A stretch of DNA of 39,059 bases from DASYGT01 sp035999365 (GCA_035999365.1 DASYGT010000059.1:1-39059); one strand, 5' to 3'; numbered from the stretch's first letter, positions 1 to 7,384 are shown. Numbers and translations: made by a program. Notes: a model not told the origin generated them from the letters alone.

Positions 1-84
1 GGTGTCGGCCCACCCGAAGCTGTACCGGCCGAGCGCGTCGATCTGCTCGTCCTGCGACAGGACTCGCTCTGGTGCAGTCGTCAT
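1..84 (-). CDS. sufB: Fe-S cluster assembly protein SufB (N-terminal fragment)
   Basis: Only the first 28 codons are inside the window; the gene continues past base 1. The visible N-terminus has the SufB opening pattern, with a DEQIDALGRYSFGWAD stretch. SufB is the scaffold subunit of the SufBCD complex that builds Fe-S clusters in the cytoplasm. The ATG at 84-82 has a GGAGG ribosome-binding site a few bases upstream and overlaps the stop of the preceding regulator as ATGA, so sufR and sufB are translationally coupled. The identification rests on 28 residues plus the neighbouring sufR, which is the standard actinobacterial arrangement. Confidence 0.8.
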   Translation of the reverse strand, partial: MTTAPERVLSQDEQIDALGRYSFGWADT

Positions 85-782
85 CGTGAGGTCCTCCCGG
101 ACAGGATGGTGGTGCGCTCAGGCGGGTCGGGGATGTGCGTCGTGCAAACGCCATCGCCGTGCGCGATGGTGGCCAGGCGCTGCACGTAGGTACCCAGCAC
201 GCGCTCGAAGGCACGCGTCTCGGCCTCACACAGTTGAGGAAACTCGGCGGCGACGTGCGCAACCGGGCAGTGGTGCTGGCAGATCTGCACGCCTGCTCCG
301 GCGTGTTCGGTCGAGGCAGCGTAACCATGTGAACTCAGCGATTCCGCAAGCGCCTCGACGCGCTGTGAGGTGTCTCGCGTGGGGCCGATGTCGGCTTCGA
401 GCACCTCGGCCAGCGACGCCGCGCGATGTTCGGCGAAGGCGACGACGGCGCCCTCGCCGCCGGTCTGGTGCAGGTAGCGCAGCGCGGTAGTGGCCAGGTC
501 GTCGTAGGCGTGCGGGAATGCGGTGCGGCCGGCGTCGGTGATCGCGTACGCCCGGGCAGGGCGGCCACGGCCACGTTGTGCGGCGGGTCGGGGCTCGCAT
601 TCGACGAGCAGGCCGTCGTCGACGAGTGCGTCGAGGTGGCGGCGAATCGCTGCGGCCGACAGGGCGAGCTGGTCGGCGAGCACGGCAGCCGTCTGCGGGC
701 CACGCTGCAGAATGAGCCGGGCCACCGCATCACGGGTGCGGTCGGCCTCGGCGGGTGCCGAGGTGCTGACCGGGATTTTCAC
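81..782 (-). CDS. sufR: SufR-type Fe-S cluster-sensing transcriptional regulator
   Basis: A 233-residue regulator with an N-terminal winged helix-turn-helix (about residues 20-62, recognition part near LSAAAIRRHLDALVDDG). The C-terminal sensor domain holds four cysteines at 168, 172, 185 and 213. Their spacing (4, 13, 28) is the one I recall for M. tuberculosis SufR (Rv1460), where they bind a 4Fe-4S cluster. SufR represses the suf operon when clusters are sufficient. The gene overlaps sufB by ATGA and is probably first in the operon. The start is GTG at 782-780; there is no Shine-Dalgarno sequence, and a CATACT box six bases upstream suggests a leaderless message. A SufR-like operator overlaps the start, which suggests autoregulation. 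Confidence 0.88.
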   Translation of the reverse strand: MKIPVSTSAPAEADRTRDAVARLILQRGPQTAAVLADQLALSAAAIRRHLDALVDDGLLVECEPRPAAQRGRGRPARAYAITDAGRTAFPHAYDDLATTALRYLHQTGGEGAVVAFAEHRAASLAEVLEADIGPTRDTSQRVEALAESLSSHGYAASTEHAGAGVQICQHHCPVAHVAAEFPQLCEAETRAFERVLGTYVQRLATIAHGDGVCTTHIPDPPERTTILSGRTSR

Positions 783-793
783 AACACCAGTAT
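779..793 (-). promoter_or_regulatory. Candidate SufR operator and -10 box at the sufR start codon
   Basis: Read on the minus strand this is ATACT-GGTGT-TGTGA. That matches the ACACT-N5-TGTGA site I recall for M. tuberculosis SufR, with one mismatch. The -10-like CATACT (789-794) sits six bases before the GTG, so bound SufR would cover both the -10 box and the transcription start. The sequence match is seen directly; binding is inferred from the family. Confidence 0.5.
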
Positions 794-910
794 GACGTAT
801 TTCCGCGCGGCCCGCAGGGGCGGGTGGTCAGAGCCACTCTTCCCGGGCAGTCCGACCATGATCGGGGCCGGAAACTGGTCAGACCGGCCGGGAAGAAGCT
901 GGATAAGCCG

Positions 911-1099
911 CTACCGGTGCCCGCACATCGGTGACCAGTGGTACCTGCACTCCGGCATCGCGACAGCGTGGCCGTTGCGGGTGGGCATCGGCCCTGCATG
1001 CGAGGCCAGCTGAGCGCCGGACACCCCGAGCGCGCCGAAAGCGAGCAGGCCGATCACGAGCCTGCGGGCCAGTGCGGGCTTGAGCGTTGCACCGTTCAC
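911..1099 (-). CDS. Small secreted or membrane-anchored Cys/His/Met-rich peptide (unknown function)
   Basis: A 62-codon frame from GTG 1099-1097 to TAG 913-911. The start has a strong ribosome-binding site, GGAGGT with four further bases before GTG. The N-terminus (KPALARRLVIGLLAFGALGV, residues 7-26) is basic and then hydrophobic, like a signal peptide or membrane anchor. The 29 residues after it (34-62) hold four His, three Met and two Cys (C51 and C59, seven residues apart), a composition suited to metal binding or a disulfide loop. I do not recognise the family. It lies 128 bases upstream of sufR on the same strand and is divergent from the acyltransferase gene. Supporting evidence is the start signal and the amphipathic layout; homologues are unknown to me. 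Confidence 0.6.
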   Translation of the reverse strand: MNGATLKPALARRLVIGLLAFGALGVSGAQLASHAGPMPTRNGHAVAMPECRYHWSPMCGHR

Positions 1100-1198
1100 G
1101 ATTACCTCCGTTGTCGGCAAACCCGGGAAGCGCTGTTCGGCCCCCGTACCGTGCAAAGACAGCTCGACCGGCCAAACCGGTTGCACACACCAACCCAG

Positions 1199-1204
1199 TA
1201 GGTT
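1199..1204 (+). promoter_or_regulatory. -10 box of a leaderless acyltransferase transcript
   Basis: TAGGTT lies exactly six bases before the GTG at 1211, the spacing expected when transcription begins at the start codon. No Shine-Dalgarno sequence is present. This supports 1211 as the real start. Confidence 0.5.
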
Positions 1205-1210
1205 GCTGGC

Positions 1211-1879
1211 GTGCTGTACCGGACGCTCGAACTCACCGTCGCCCCGGCGATACGCACGCTCTACCGCCCGACGGTGACCGGCGCAGCAGGCATTCCGCGC
1301 ACCGGCCCGGTGATCATCGCCGGCAACCACGTCTCGTTCGCTGACGAGATCTTCACTCCCCTGGCCGCGCGCCGCCAGGTGCTGTACTTCGCCAAGGCCG
1401 AGTACTTCACCACCCCCGGCATCCGCGGGCGCGTGATGGGCGCTGCCTTCCACGCTCTCGGCCAGGTGCCTGTTGCGCGCGGTGACACCCGCTCTGCAGC
1501 GGCGTCGATCGAGATCGGCGTCGATCTGCTGCGGCGTGGCGCTGCCCTCGGCATCTACCCCGAGGGCACCCGGTCACCCGATGGCTCGCTGTACCGGTTC
1601 CGCACCGGGGTTGCCAGGCTGGCCCTGCGGTCGGGTGCCCCCGTCGTGCCGGTCGGCCTCGTCGGTACCCGCGCCGTGCAGCCGCCCGGTAGCCGGCGTT
1701 GGCACCTCGCCCCCGTTGCGGTCCGCTTCGGCGAGCCCTTGTATTTCGGCGACCGCGCTGCAGAGGAGCGCAGCTCGCGCGTGCTTCGTGAGGTCACCGA
1801 GACGATCCGCGAAGCCGTGCAGCAACTGTCGGAGCAGAGCTACGTCGACGCGTTCGCGGCTCCGTCCCAGGTGGCCTGA
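1211..1879 (+). CDS. plsC: 1-acyl-sn-glycerol-3-phosphate acyltransferase family protein
   Basis: A 222-residue member of the PlsC/LPLAT acyltransferase family, which transfers an acyl group to lysophosphatidic acid or a related acceptor at the inner face of the membrane. The catalytic NHX4D motif is NHVSFAD (N39, H40, D45). The second signature EGTRS is near residues 118-122, followed by the PVVPVGL strand. The length fits the short actinobacterial PlsC-like proteins. The GTG start has a TAGGTT -10 box six bases upstream and no Shine-Dalgarno site. The gene is followed by an ABC transporter with its own promoter-like box. The acceptor substrate cannot be read from the sequence; the symbol marks the family, not a proven orthologue. 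Confidence 0.82.
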   Translation: MLYRTLELTVAPAIRTLYRPTVTGAAGIPRTGPVIIAGNHVSFADEIFTPLAARRQVLYFAKAEYFTTPGIRGRVMGAAFHALGQVPVARGDTRSAAASIEIGVDLLRRGAALGIYPEGTRSPDGSLYRFRTGVARLALRSGAPVVPVGLVGTRAVQPPGSRRWHLAPVAVRFGEPLYFGDRAAEERSSRVLREVTETIREAVQQLSEQSYVDAFAAPSQVA

Positions 1880-1889
1880 GCGCGATTCC

Positions 1890-1895
1890 TAGACT
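1890..1895 (+). promoter_or_regulatory. -10 box of a leaderless ABC-transporter transcript
   Basis: TAGACT lies six bases before the GTG at 1902, in the 22-base gap after the acyltransferase stop codon. No Shine-Dalgarno site is visible, so the ABC transporter probably has its own leaderless promoter. Confidence 0.5.
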
Positions 1896-1901
1896 GACGG
1901 G

Positions 1902-2837
1902 GTGAACGCCGCCGCTGCGCCTGCGCTCGAGGTCCGCGACCTCGCCAAGGTGTACGGCGCGCGCCGCGCCGTCGACGGGCTGTCGCTCACCGTCGACACC
2001 GGGTCGGTGCTCGCCCTCCTGGGCCCGAACGGCGCCGGCAAGACGACGACGATCGAGATCTGCGAGGGATTCCGCCGGCCCGATGCGGGATCGGTGCGCG
2101 TCCTGGGGCTGGATCCCGTCCGCGACAGCACGGCGCTGCGTCCGCGCGTCGGGGTGATGCTGCAGGACGGCGTGGGCGGCTACACCGGCGCCACTGCCAT
2201 CGAGATGCTGCGGTTGTTCGCGTCGTACGCACGGCACCCGCACGAGCCCGAAGCGCTGCTCGCCAGCCTCGGCCTCGCCGACGTCGCCGGTACCGCCGTC
2301 AAGCGCCTGTCGGGCGGACAGCAGCAGCGGCTCTCGCTGGCGCTGGCCCTCGTCGCCCGTCCAGAACTGGTGTTCCTCGACGAGCCGACGGCCGGCATGG
2401 ATCCGCAGGCGCGGCGTGGAACCTGGGAGTTCGTGCGCAAGTTGCGCGCCGACGGGGTGAGCGTGGTGCTCACGACGCACTTCCTCGACGAGGCCGAGCA
2501 GCTCGCCGACACCGTCGTGGTGATGGACCGCGGCCGTGTCGTGGCATCAGGCTCGCCCGCCGAGCTCACCCGGGCGGGCGCCGAGGGACAGATCCGTTTC
2601 AGCGCCACAGCGGGGCTGGCACTGCCCTCGCTCGTCGCGGCGCTGCCTGCGGGTACCAGCGCGCTGGAGGAGCAGCCGGGGCACTACCTAGTCAGTGGTG
2701 ACGTCAACCCCCAGCTGGTCGCCACGCTGACCGCCTGGTGCGCCGGCCAGGGCGTCCTGACGGAGAACCTGAGCGTCGAGCGTCGCTCGCTCGAGGACGT
2801 GTTCCTGGACCTCACCGGACGGGAGCTTCGGCCGTGA
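1902..2837 (+). CDS. ABC transporter ATP-binding protein (DrrA/CcmA-like)
   Basis: A 311-residue ATPase of an ABC-2 type exporter. Walker A is GPNGAGKT (residues 41-48), the signature is LSGGQQQR (about 136-143), Walker B is LVFLDEPT, and the switch His lies in LTTHFLDEAEQ. A C-terminal region of about 100 residues follows the ATPase core, as in DrrA-type exporters. It energises the permease encoded seven bases downstream. This pair lies next to ctaA in many actinobacteria (Rv1456c-Rv1458c region in M. tuberculosis), so a role in the heme/cytochrome branch is possible, but the substrate is unknown. Confidence 0.88.
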   Translation: MNAAAAPALEVRDLAKVYGARRAVDGLSLTVDTGSVLALLGPNGAGKTTTIEICEGFRRPDAGSVRVLGLDPVRDSTALRPRVGVMLQDGVGGYTGATAIEMLRLFASYARHPHEPEALLASLGLADVAGTAVKRLSGGQQQRLSLALALVARPELVFLDEPTAGMDPQARRGTWEFVRKLRADGVSVVLTTHFLDEAEQLADTVVVMDRGRVVASGSPAELTRAGAEGQIRFSATAGLALPSLVAALPAGTSALEEQPGHYLVSGDVNPQLVATLTAWCAGQGVLTENLSVERRSLEDVFLDLTGRELRP

Positions 2838-2844
2838 TCACCCG

Positions 2845-3612
2845 ATGAGCGCCACCTCGTTCGTGCCGGCACCGGGGGCGGCGCCCCGGGCCCAGATGCT
2901 GCGCGCGCAGATCGCGATGGAATTCCGGATGCTGCTCCGCAACGGCGAGCAGGTCGGGCTCACCCTGGTGATCCCGCTCCTGCTGCTGTTCTTCTTCAAC
3001 CTGCCGTTGCTGTACTCCCTGGACACACCGCGCCGCATCGATTTCGTCGTGCCGAGCATCATCACGCTGGCGGTCATGTCGGCGGCGTTCACGGGCCTGG
3101 CGATCGGCACCGGATTCGAGCGCAAGTACGCCGTGCTCAAGAGGCTCGGCGCCACGGCCCTGTCCCGATCGACGCTGATCGCCGGCAAGACGCTCGCGGT
3201 CCTGCTGCTCGAGATCGTGCAGCTGGTGTTGATCTGCGCGGCCGGTATGGCGCTCGCGTGGCACCCGCACGGCGATCCGGCGCTCGTGCTCGTGCTGGTG
3301 GTGCTCGGCACGCTCGCGTTCGGCGGCCTCGGGCTGCTGGTCGCGGGAACGTTGCGTGCGGAGGTGACACTCGCGGCCGCCAACCTGATCTGGCTGGTGC
3401 TGCTGTTCGCGGGCGGCATCGCCATCCCGCTCAGCAAGTACCCGTCCGCCGCACGCGACGTGTTGCAGTACCTCCCGTCGGCCGCGCTGTCCGACGGCCT
3501 GCACCAAGTGCTGCAGCACGGCGCGGCGATCCCCGCCCGAGCGCTGCTCACCCTGCTCGCGTGGGCCGCGGTTTCGCTGCCCGCCGCTGCTCGCTGGTTC
3601 CGGTGGGAGTGA
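2845..3612 (+). CDS. ABC-2 type transporter permease
   Basis: A 255-residue integral membrane protein with about six hydrophobic segments, including LTLVIPLLLLFFFNLPLLYS, FVVPSIITLAVMSAAFTGLA and a pair near the middle (VLLLEIVQLVLICAAGMAL, ALVLVLVVLGTLAFGGLGLL). The cytoplasmic N-terminus and a loop reading ERKYAVLKRLGATALSRS are typical of ABC-2 permeases working with DrrA-like ATPases. The ATG at 2845 is seven bases after the ATPase stop codon, so the two form one transport unit. The substrate is unknown. Confidence 0.85.
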   Translation: MSATSFVPAPGAAPRAQMLRAQIAMEFRMLLRNGEQVGLTLVIPLLLLFFFNLPLLYSLDTPRRIDFVVPSIITLAVMSAAFTGLAIGTGFERKYAVLKRLGATALSRSTLIAGKTLAVLLLEIVQLVLICAAGMALAWHPHGDPALVLVLVVLGTLAFGGLGLLVAGTLRAEVTLAAANLIWLVLLFAGGIAIPLSKYPSAARDVLQYLPSAALSDGLHQVLQHGAAIPARALLTLLAWAAVSLPAAARWFRWE

Positions 3613-3616
3613 CGAC

Positions 3617-4564
3617 GTGGGTGTGAGTGTCGAGCCGATCGCCCACCCCGCAGCGCCGGGCGGATTCCTCGCGTGGACGACGTCACCGCTCGCGCTCCGC
3701 CGCCTGGCGTTGGCTTCGCTCGTCGCGAATGTGTTGATCGTCGTCACGGGCGGCGCGGTGCGGTTGACCAACTCCGGCCTGGGCTGCCCCACCTGGCCCT
3801 CGTGTACCAGCGCGTCGCTCACTCCGACGAAGGCGTACTCGTTCCACGGGGTGATCGAGTTCACCAACCGTCAGCTGACGTTCGTGGTCGGTCTGCTCGC
3901 CGCCCTGACGCTCGTCGCCGCGTGGCGCCAGCGCCGCGAGCTGCCCCTGGCGGGCGTTGCCTTCCTGGGCATTCCCGCGCAGGCGGTGCTCGGGGGCATC
4001 ACCGTGCTCACCGACCTCAACCCCTACGCCGTCGCCTGCCACTTCCTGCTGTCGATGGGGGTGCTGGCGGCGTACGCGCTGCTCGTGTGGCGGCTGTCTG
4101 AGCGCGGCGCAGTGCAGGTGCCGATCCAGGCCGTGTGGCTCGCCCGGACGACGGTCGCGGTCGCGGCCGGCGTACTGACACTGGGCACCCTGGTGACCGG
4201 AAGCGGGCCACACGCCGGCGACCTCAAGGCGGGCAGGCTGCATCGCATCCATCTCGCTTCATCGAGCGCCAGTCAACTGCACGCCGACGCCGTGATGGTG
4301 CTCATCGGTCTGACAGCGGGCGTGCTCGCGATGTCCTTCGCACTGGACGCCTCTCGAGCGCTGCCCCGGGCGGCTGCGCTGTTGCTCGGCGTCGAATTGG
4401 CGCAGGGCGTGATCGGCTACACGCAGTACTTCCTGCATGTGCCGCCCCTGCTCGTGGCACTGCACATGTTCGGGGCCTGCCTGGTGTGGCTCGCTGCCCT
4501 GCAGCTGGTGTTGCTGGTGGAGCCCCGCGCGGCGGCCGGCATCACCCGCGTTGGAAAGGGTTGA
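3617..4564 (+). CDS. ctaA: Heme A synthase (COX15/CtaA family)
   Basis: A 315-residue membrane protein that oxidises the methyl group of heme O to give heme A for aa3-type cytochrome oxidase. About eight hydrophobic helices are visible. The first extracytoplasmic loop has the family signature TNSGLGCPTWPSC with its cysteine pair. Conserved heme-ligand histidines are in FHGVIEFTNR, CHFLLSMGV, SQLHADAVMV and LLVALHMFG. The GTG at 3617 follows the permease stop by four bases; a second in-frame GTG two codons later is an alternative. The 3' end overlaps the convergent vapC by 23 bases. CtaB, the preceding enzyme of the pathway, is encoded at 7473-8447. Confidence 0.9.
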   Translation: MGVSVEPIAHPAAPGGFLAWTTSPLALRRLALASLVANVLIVVTGGAVRLTNSGLGCPTWPSCTSASLTPTKAYSFHGVIEFTNRQLTFVVGLLAALTLVAAWRQRRELPLAGVAFLGIPAQAVLGGITVLTDLNPYAVACHFLLSMGVLAAYALLVWRLSERGAVQVPIQAVWLARTTVAVAAGVLTLGTLVTGSGPHAGDLKAGRLHRIHLASSSASQLHADAVMVLIGLTAGVLAMSFALDASRALPRAAALLLGVELAQGVIGYTQYFLHVPPLLVALHMFGACLVWLAALQLVLLVEPRAAAGITRVGKG

Positions 4565-4955
4565 CGGTGCGCACCCCGCTGCGGTGCACGTCGGCCACGT
4601 TGCGCGTCACGAGGGTCAGGTCACGCTCGATAGCCGTCGCGGCCAGCAGACCGTCGATCACCGGCAACAGACCACGCGCATTGAGCCGGCCCCACCGTTC
4701 GGCGATGGCGGCATCGACATCGACGATCCGGTCGGAGAAGCCCGTCACGAGGACGGATATCCAGGCTTCGAGCGACACCGATCGTTCGGCGTCGGTGGTC
4801 CGCAGGCGTTCGATCCCCTGCCGCAGCTCGCCGATCGTCAGCACGCTCAGGTAGAGCTGGGTCGCCGGGACGGCTTCCACCCACCGGACGACCTGTGCGT
4901 CGGGTCTGGGCCGGCGGAGCTCGGATACCACGTTGGTGTCGAGGAGGAAGCTCAT
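4542..4955 (-). CDS. vapC: VapC-family PIN-domain RNase toxin
   Basis: A 137-residue PIN-domain protein. Acidic residues of the metal-dependent RNase site are visible: D6 in FLLDTNVVSE, the Glu of TIGELRQGIE, an Asp in the central IVDVDAAIAERW segment, and the Asp of VIDGLLAATA followed by the VTRN strand. VapC toxins cleave tRNA or rRNA when not bound by their antitoxin. The start overlaps the antitoxin stop (ATGA at 4955-4952), the usual coupling. The C-terminus overlaps the convergent end of ctaA. The catalytic set appears complete, so it should be active. The RNA target cannot be predicted. Confidence 0.9.
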   Translation of the reverse strand: MSFLLDTNVVSELRRPRPDAQVVRWVEAVPATQLYLSVLTIGELRQGIERLRTTDAERSVSLEAWISVLVTGFSDRIVDVDAAIAERWGRLNARGLLPVIDGLLAATAIERDLTLVTRNVADVHRSGVRTVNPFQRG

Positions 4956-5212
4956 GTCGCCGTGGGCAGATCGACCTCGCGCCCTAGATCATGCGGCCGG
5001 GCGATGTCGAGATCGGCCGTCGCGCCGCGATCCAACAGGTGCTGCTTGAGGTCAGGTGTACGGCCGGTGAGCTTGTGGTACTCGCCGATATCGAGGATCA
5101 CGACGACCTCGTGCCCGTGGCGGGTGACGAACTGCGGTCCCGAGGCTTGCGCCTCCCGGATGACCTCGCTGAATCGTTGCTTGGCTTCCTGTACCTGCCA
5201 ACAGGCATCCAT
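4952..5212 (-). CDS. Phd/YefM-family antitoxin partner of VapC
   Basis: An 86-residue antitoxin. The N-terminal part starting MDACWQVQEAKQRFSEVIRE is the Phd/YefM DNA-binding fold, with the conserved QFVTRHGHEVVVIL strand. The C-terminal part (about 55-86) is the likely VapC-binding tail. I prefer ATG 5212 over ATG 5221 because a CAGGA ribosome-binding site lies eight bases upstream and because Phd-family proteins usually begin two to five residues before the W-x-[LV]-Q-E-A-K motif. The operator at 5221-5245 lies immediately upstream and overlaps the -10 box, so the pair should repress itself. Confidence 0.85.
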   Translation of the reverse strand: MDACWQVQEAKQRFSEVIREAQASGPQFVTRHGHEVVVILDIGEYHKLTGRTPDLKQHLLDRGATADLDIARPHDLGREVDLPTAT

Positions 5213-5220
5213 GGGCCACA

Positions 5221-5247
5221 TCCTGTCTAGTCTGTCTAGACAGGATA
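5221..5247 (-). promoter_or_regulatory. Autoregulatory operator and -10 of the phd-vapC pair
   Basis: A perfect 10-base inverted repeat: TCCTGTCTAG at 5221-5230 and CTAGACAGGA at 5236-5245, separated by five bases. A nested palindrome GTCTAGAC lies at 5234-5241. The minus-strand -10 candidate TATCCT (5242-5247) overlaps the outer arm. The antitoxin ribosome-binding site falls within the inner arm, so a bound antitoxin-toxin complex would block the promoter. Confidence 0.75.
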
Positions 5248-5264
5248 GCCGATGCACAACCCGA

Positions 5265-6512
5265 TCAGACGAGCTGGCTGATCGTGTAGATCGCGAGGCC
5301 GGCGAGCGAGCCCACCACCGTGCCGTTGATCCGGATGAACTGCAGGTCCCGCCCGACCTGGAGCTCGAGCCGCCGGCTCGTCTCGGCGGTGTCCCATCGC
5401 TCGACCGTCGCCGAGATCACGCTCGCCAGGTCGTCGCCGTAGTCGGCCACGATGTGTCCGGTCAGGCGTTGCAGAGCCTCGTCGATCTTCGCCGCGACGG
5501 CGGGATCGTCCCGCAGCGCCTCACCCGCCCTGATGGTCAGCGATTCGACCGACCGGCGCAGATCCGAGTTGGGGTCGGCTGCCCCGTCGAGAACGAGCTT
5601 CTTCACATTCAGCCAGATGGTCGACAGCCAGTCCCGGACGTCGGGCCGGTCGAGGAGATCGAGCTTCGCCTGCTCGATCGTCGCCGCATGCGCAGGGTCG
5701 CTGCGCAAGCGGGCAGCAACATCACGCAACTTCCCATCGAAGGTGTGCCGCAGTTCGTGATCCGGGTCGACGGACACGTCGGCGAGGAAGGACTGCAGGG
5801 CCGTGAAACCCTTCGCGAACACCCGGTCGTCGACCCACTCCGGTACCCATTCCGGCGATTCCTGGTCGAGGCGTCGGCGGAACACAGAGCGGTTCTCGTC
5901 GAGGAAGCGCATCGTGCCGCGCAGCGCCGCCGTGAAAGCGGTCTGGTGCTGCCCCGATTCGCAGATCGTGTCGATCAATCGGGCGATCAGTGGCGCTACG
6001 TCGATCTCGCGCAGCCGTTTGTCGGCGAAGCCCGCCACGGCGTTGCGCAGCTCGTCGTCGCGCAGCACGCCGGCCATGCCGCTGACGGCCTTGCTCAGCT
6101 CTTCGGCCACCTGCCGAGCGTGCGCGGGATCGGCGAGCCACTCCCCGATCCGCCGAGGCACGTGCGCTGCCGCGAGCCGCTCACCGACGATCTCTTCGGT
6201 GAGGAAGTACTCGTTGACGAACCCGGCCAGCCCCTCGCCGATCTGATCCTTCTTCCGCGGGATGATCGCGGTGTGCGGTATCGGCAGGCCGAGCGGGTAC
6301 CGGAACAGTGCGGTCACGGCGAACCAGTCGGCGAGCCCTCCGACCATGGACGCTTCTGCCGCGGCCTGCACGTAGCCGGCGGCACCGTGCCCGTTCCAGA
6401 GGGCCCGGCAGACGATGTAGATGGCGGCCGCAGCGACGAGCAACCCGCCGGCGATCACCTTCATCCGCCGCAAGGCCCGCACGCGTTCGGCGCCGGGCAT
6501 CGGGATCGTCAT
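5265..6512 (-). CDS. DUF445 family membrane-anchored protein
   Basis: A 415-residue DUF445 protein. After a short basic N-terminus comes one hydrophobic segment (KVIAGGLLVAAAAIYIVCRA, about 18-37). The family hallmark follows at about 55-85: EASMVGGLADWFAVTALFR and PLGLPIPHTAIIPRKKDQIG. A long soluble alpha-helical region follows, and a second hydrophobic stretch closes the C-terminus (NGTVVGSLAGLAIYTISQLV). The function of DUF445 is not established. Its start overlaps the stop of the ATP-grasp gene as ATGA, so the two are co-translated, which suggests a shared process, possibly at the envelope (inference). Confidence 0.82.
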   Translation of the reverse strand: MTIPMPGAERVRALRRMKVIAGGLLVAAAAIYIVCRALWNGHGAAGYVQAAAEASMVGGLADWFAVTALFRYPLGLPIPHTAIIPRKKDQIGEGLAGFVNEYFLTEEIVGERLAAAHVPRRIGEWLADPAHARQVAEELSKAVSGMAGVLRDDELRNAVAGFADKRLREIDVAPLIARLIDTICESGQHQTAFTAALRGTMRFLDENRSVFRRRLDQESPEWVPEWVDDRVFAKGFTALQSFLADVSVDPDHELRHTFDGKLRDVAARLRSDPAHAATIEQAKLDLLDRPDVRDWLSTIWLNVKKLVLDGAADPNSDLRRSVESLTIRAGEALRDDPAVAAKIDEALQRLTGHIVADYGDDLASVISATVERWDTAETSRRLELQVGRDLQFIRINGTVVGSLAGLAIYTISQLV

Positions 6513-7378
6513 GCCCGCGCCCCGATCGCCGCGGCGAACCGCTCCGCCGCGCCGTCGCCCTCGGCCAGGAACAGCGACGGTTCGGTCAGCTCGAGTTCGA
6601 CGAGCACCGGACCGTTGCGAGACGGTAGGAGATCAACGCGCGCGTAGAGCAACGGAGCACCGAAGCGCCGCGATACCTCGGTCATCGCTCGCTGACCGAC
6701 GGCCAGCTCCGCATCACTCGCATCGGTCGGGGTGATGCGTTCCTCGACGAAGAGCGAGTGCGAGAAGCCTGGATCGAGCGGATTCACGGTGCCTGCCGGC
6801 AACATCGCGCCCTTCGTCACCGCATGGCTGAACAGCCCGTCGATATAGATCAGCGCCGTCTCGCCCGTCACGTCGACCTCGGCGAGGTACGGCTGCACCA
6901 ACACCGTGCGCCCGGCCGCGTGCAGCATCGCCGCATGCTCGCGCGCGGCGGTGAAGTCCGGCCCGCGGAACCGCCCGGCCCCCTTCGAGCCCGCGCCGAC
7001 CGACGGCTTGACGATCACCTCGTCGGCAGCGGGACACTCGATCGCCTCACCGGGCGCCGCGAAACTCGTCGCGACGATCGGCACGCCCGCGGCTTCGAGA
7101 TCGCGCAGATACGTCTTGTCCGAGTTCCACACAAGCACGTCAACCGGGTTGGCGAGCCGCTCGACGCCGCGCGCCCAACTCAGGAACGCATCGCGCGCCT
7201 GCGTGTAGTCCCACGTCGACCGAATGACGGCGAGATCGTGCGTCCACACCTGATCGGCGTCGTCCCATGCGAGCCATTGGGCGTCGACGCCCCGGTCTGC
7301 CAGCGCGGAATTCAGCAGTTCGGCGTCCTCATCGCCCGCCGGCAGGTCACGGCAGGTCACGAGCGCGACGGAGGGCAT
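6509..7378 (-). CDS. RimK-like ATP-grasp ligase of unknown substrate
   Basis: A 289-residue protein of the ATP-grasp superfamily, which couples ATP hydrolysis to carboxylate-amine ligation. Visible signatures: the N-terminal MPSVALVTCRDLP fold, a DEVIVKPSVGAGSKG nucleotide-binding loop (about 135-150), a VLVQPYL hinge strand, and a late LYARVDLLPSRNGPVLVELE metal-binding segment (D and ExE). It resembles uncharacterised actinobacterial relatives of glutathione synthetase/RimK and the cycloserine-pathway ligase DcsG, but the substrate is not predictable. ATG 7378 is chosen because TACGAT lies exactly six bases upstream, implying a leaderless message. It is translationally coupled to the DUF445 gene. 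Confidence 0.78.
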   Translation of the reverse strand: MPSVALVTCRDLPAGDEDAELLNSALADRGVDAQWLAWDDADQVWTHDLAVIRSTWDYTQARDAFLSWARGVERLANPVDVLVWNSDKTYLRDLEAAGVPIVATSFAAPGEAIECPAADEVIVKPSVGAGSKGAGRFRGPDFTAAREHAAMLHAAGRTVLVQPYLAEVDVTGETALIYIDGLFSHAVTKGAMLPAGTVNPLDPGFSHSLFVEERITPTDASDAELAVGQRAMTEVSRRFGAPLLYARVDLLPSRNGPVLVELELTEPSLFLAEGDGAAERFAAAIGARA

Positions 7379-7384
7379 CCGTCG

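Noticed and set aside
1174..1184. AAACCGGTTGC occurs here and at 31206-31216, both in divergent intergenic regions
   Set aside because: An 11-base match is expected many times by chance in 39 kb on two strands, and the distance to the -10 boxes differs (16 and 11 bases).
4437..6647. Open frame of 736 codons on the plus strand
   Set aside because: It is antisense to vapC, its antitoxin, the DUF445 gene and part of the ATP-grasp gene, all of which have clear family motifs. Its translation is Arg/Asp-rich without any domain. Long antisense frames are normal in DNA this GC-rich.
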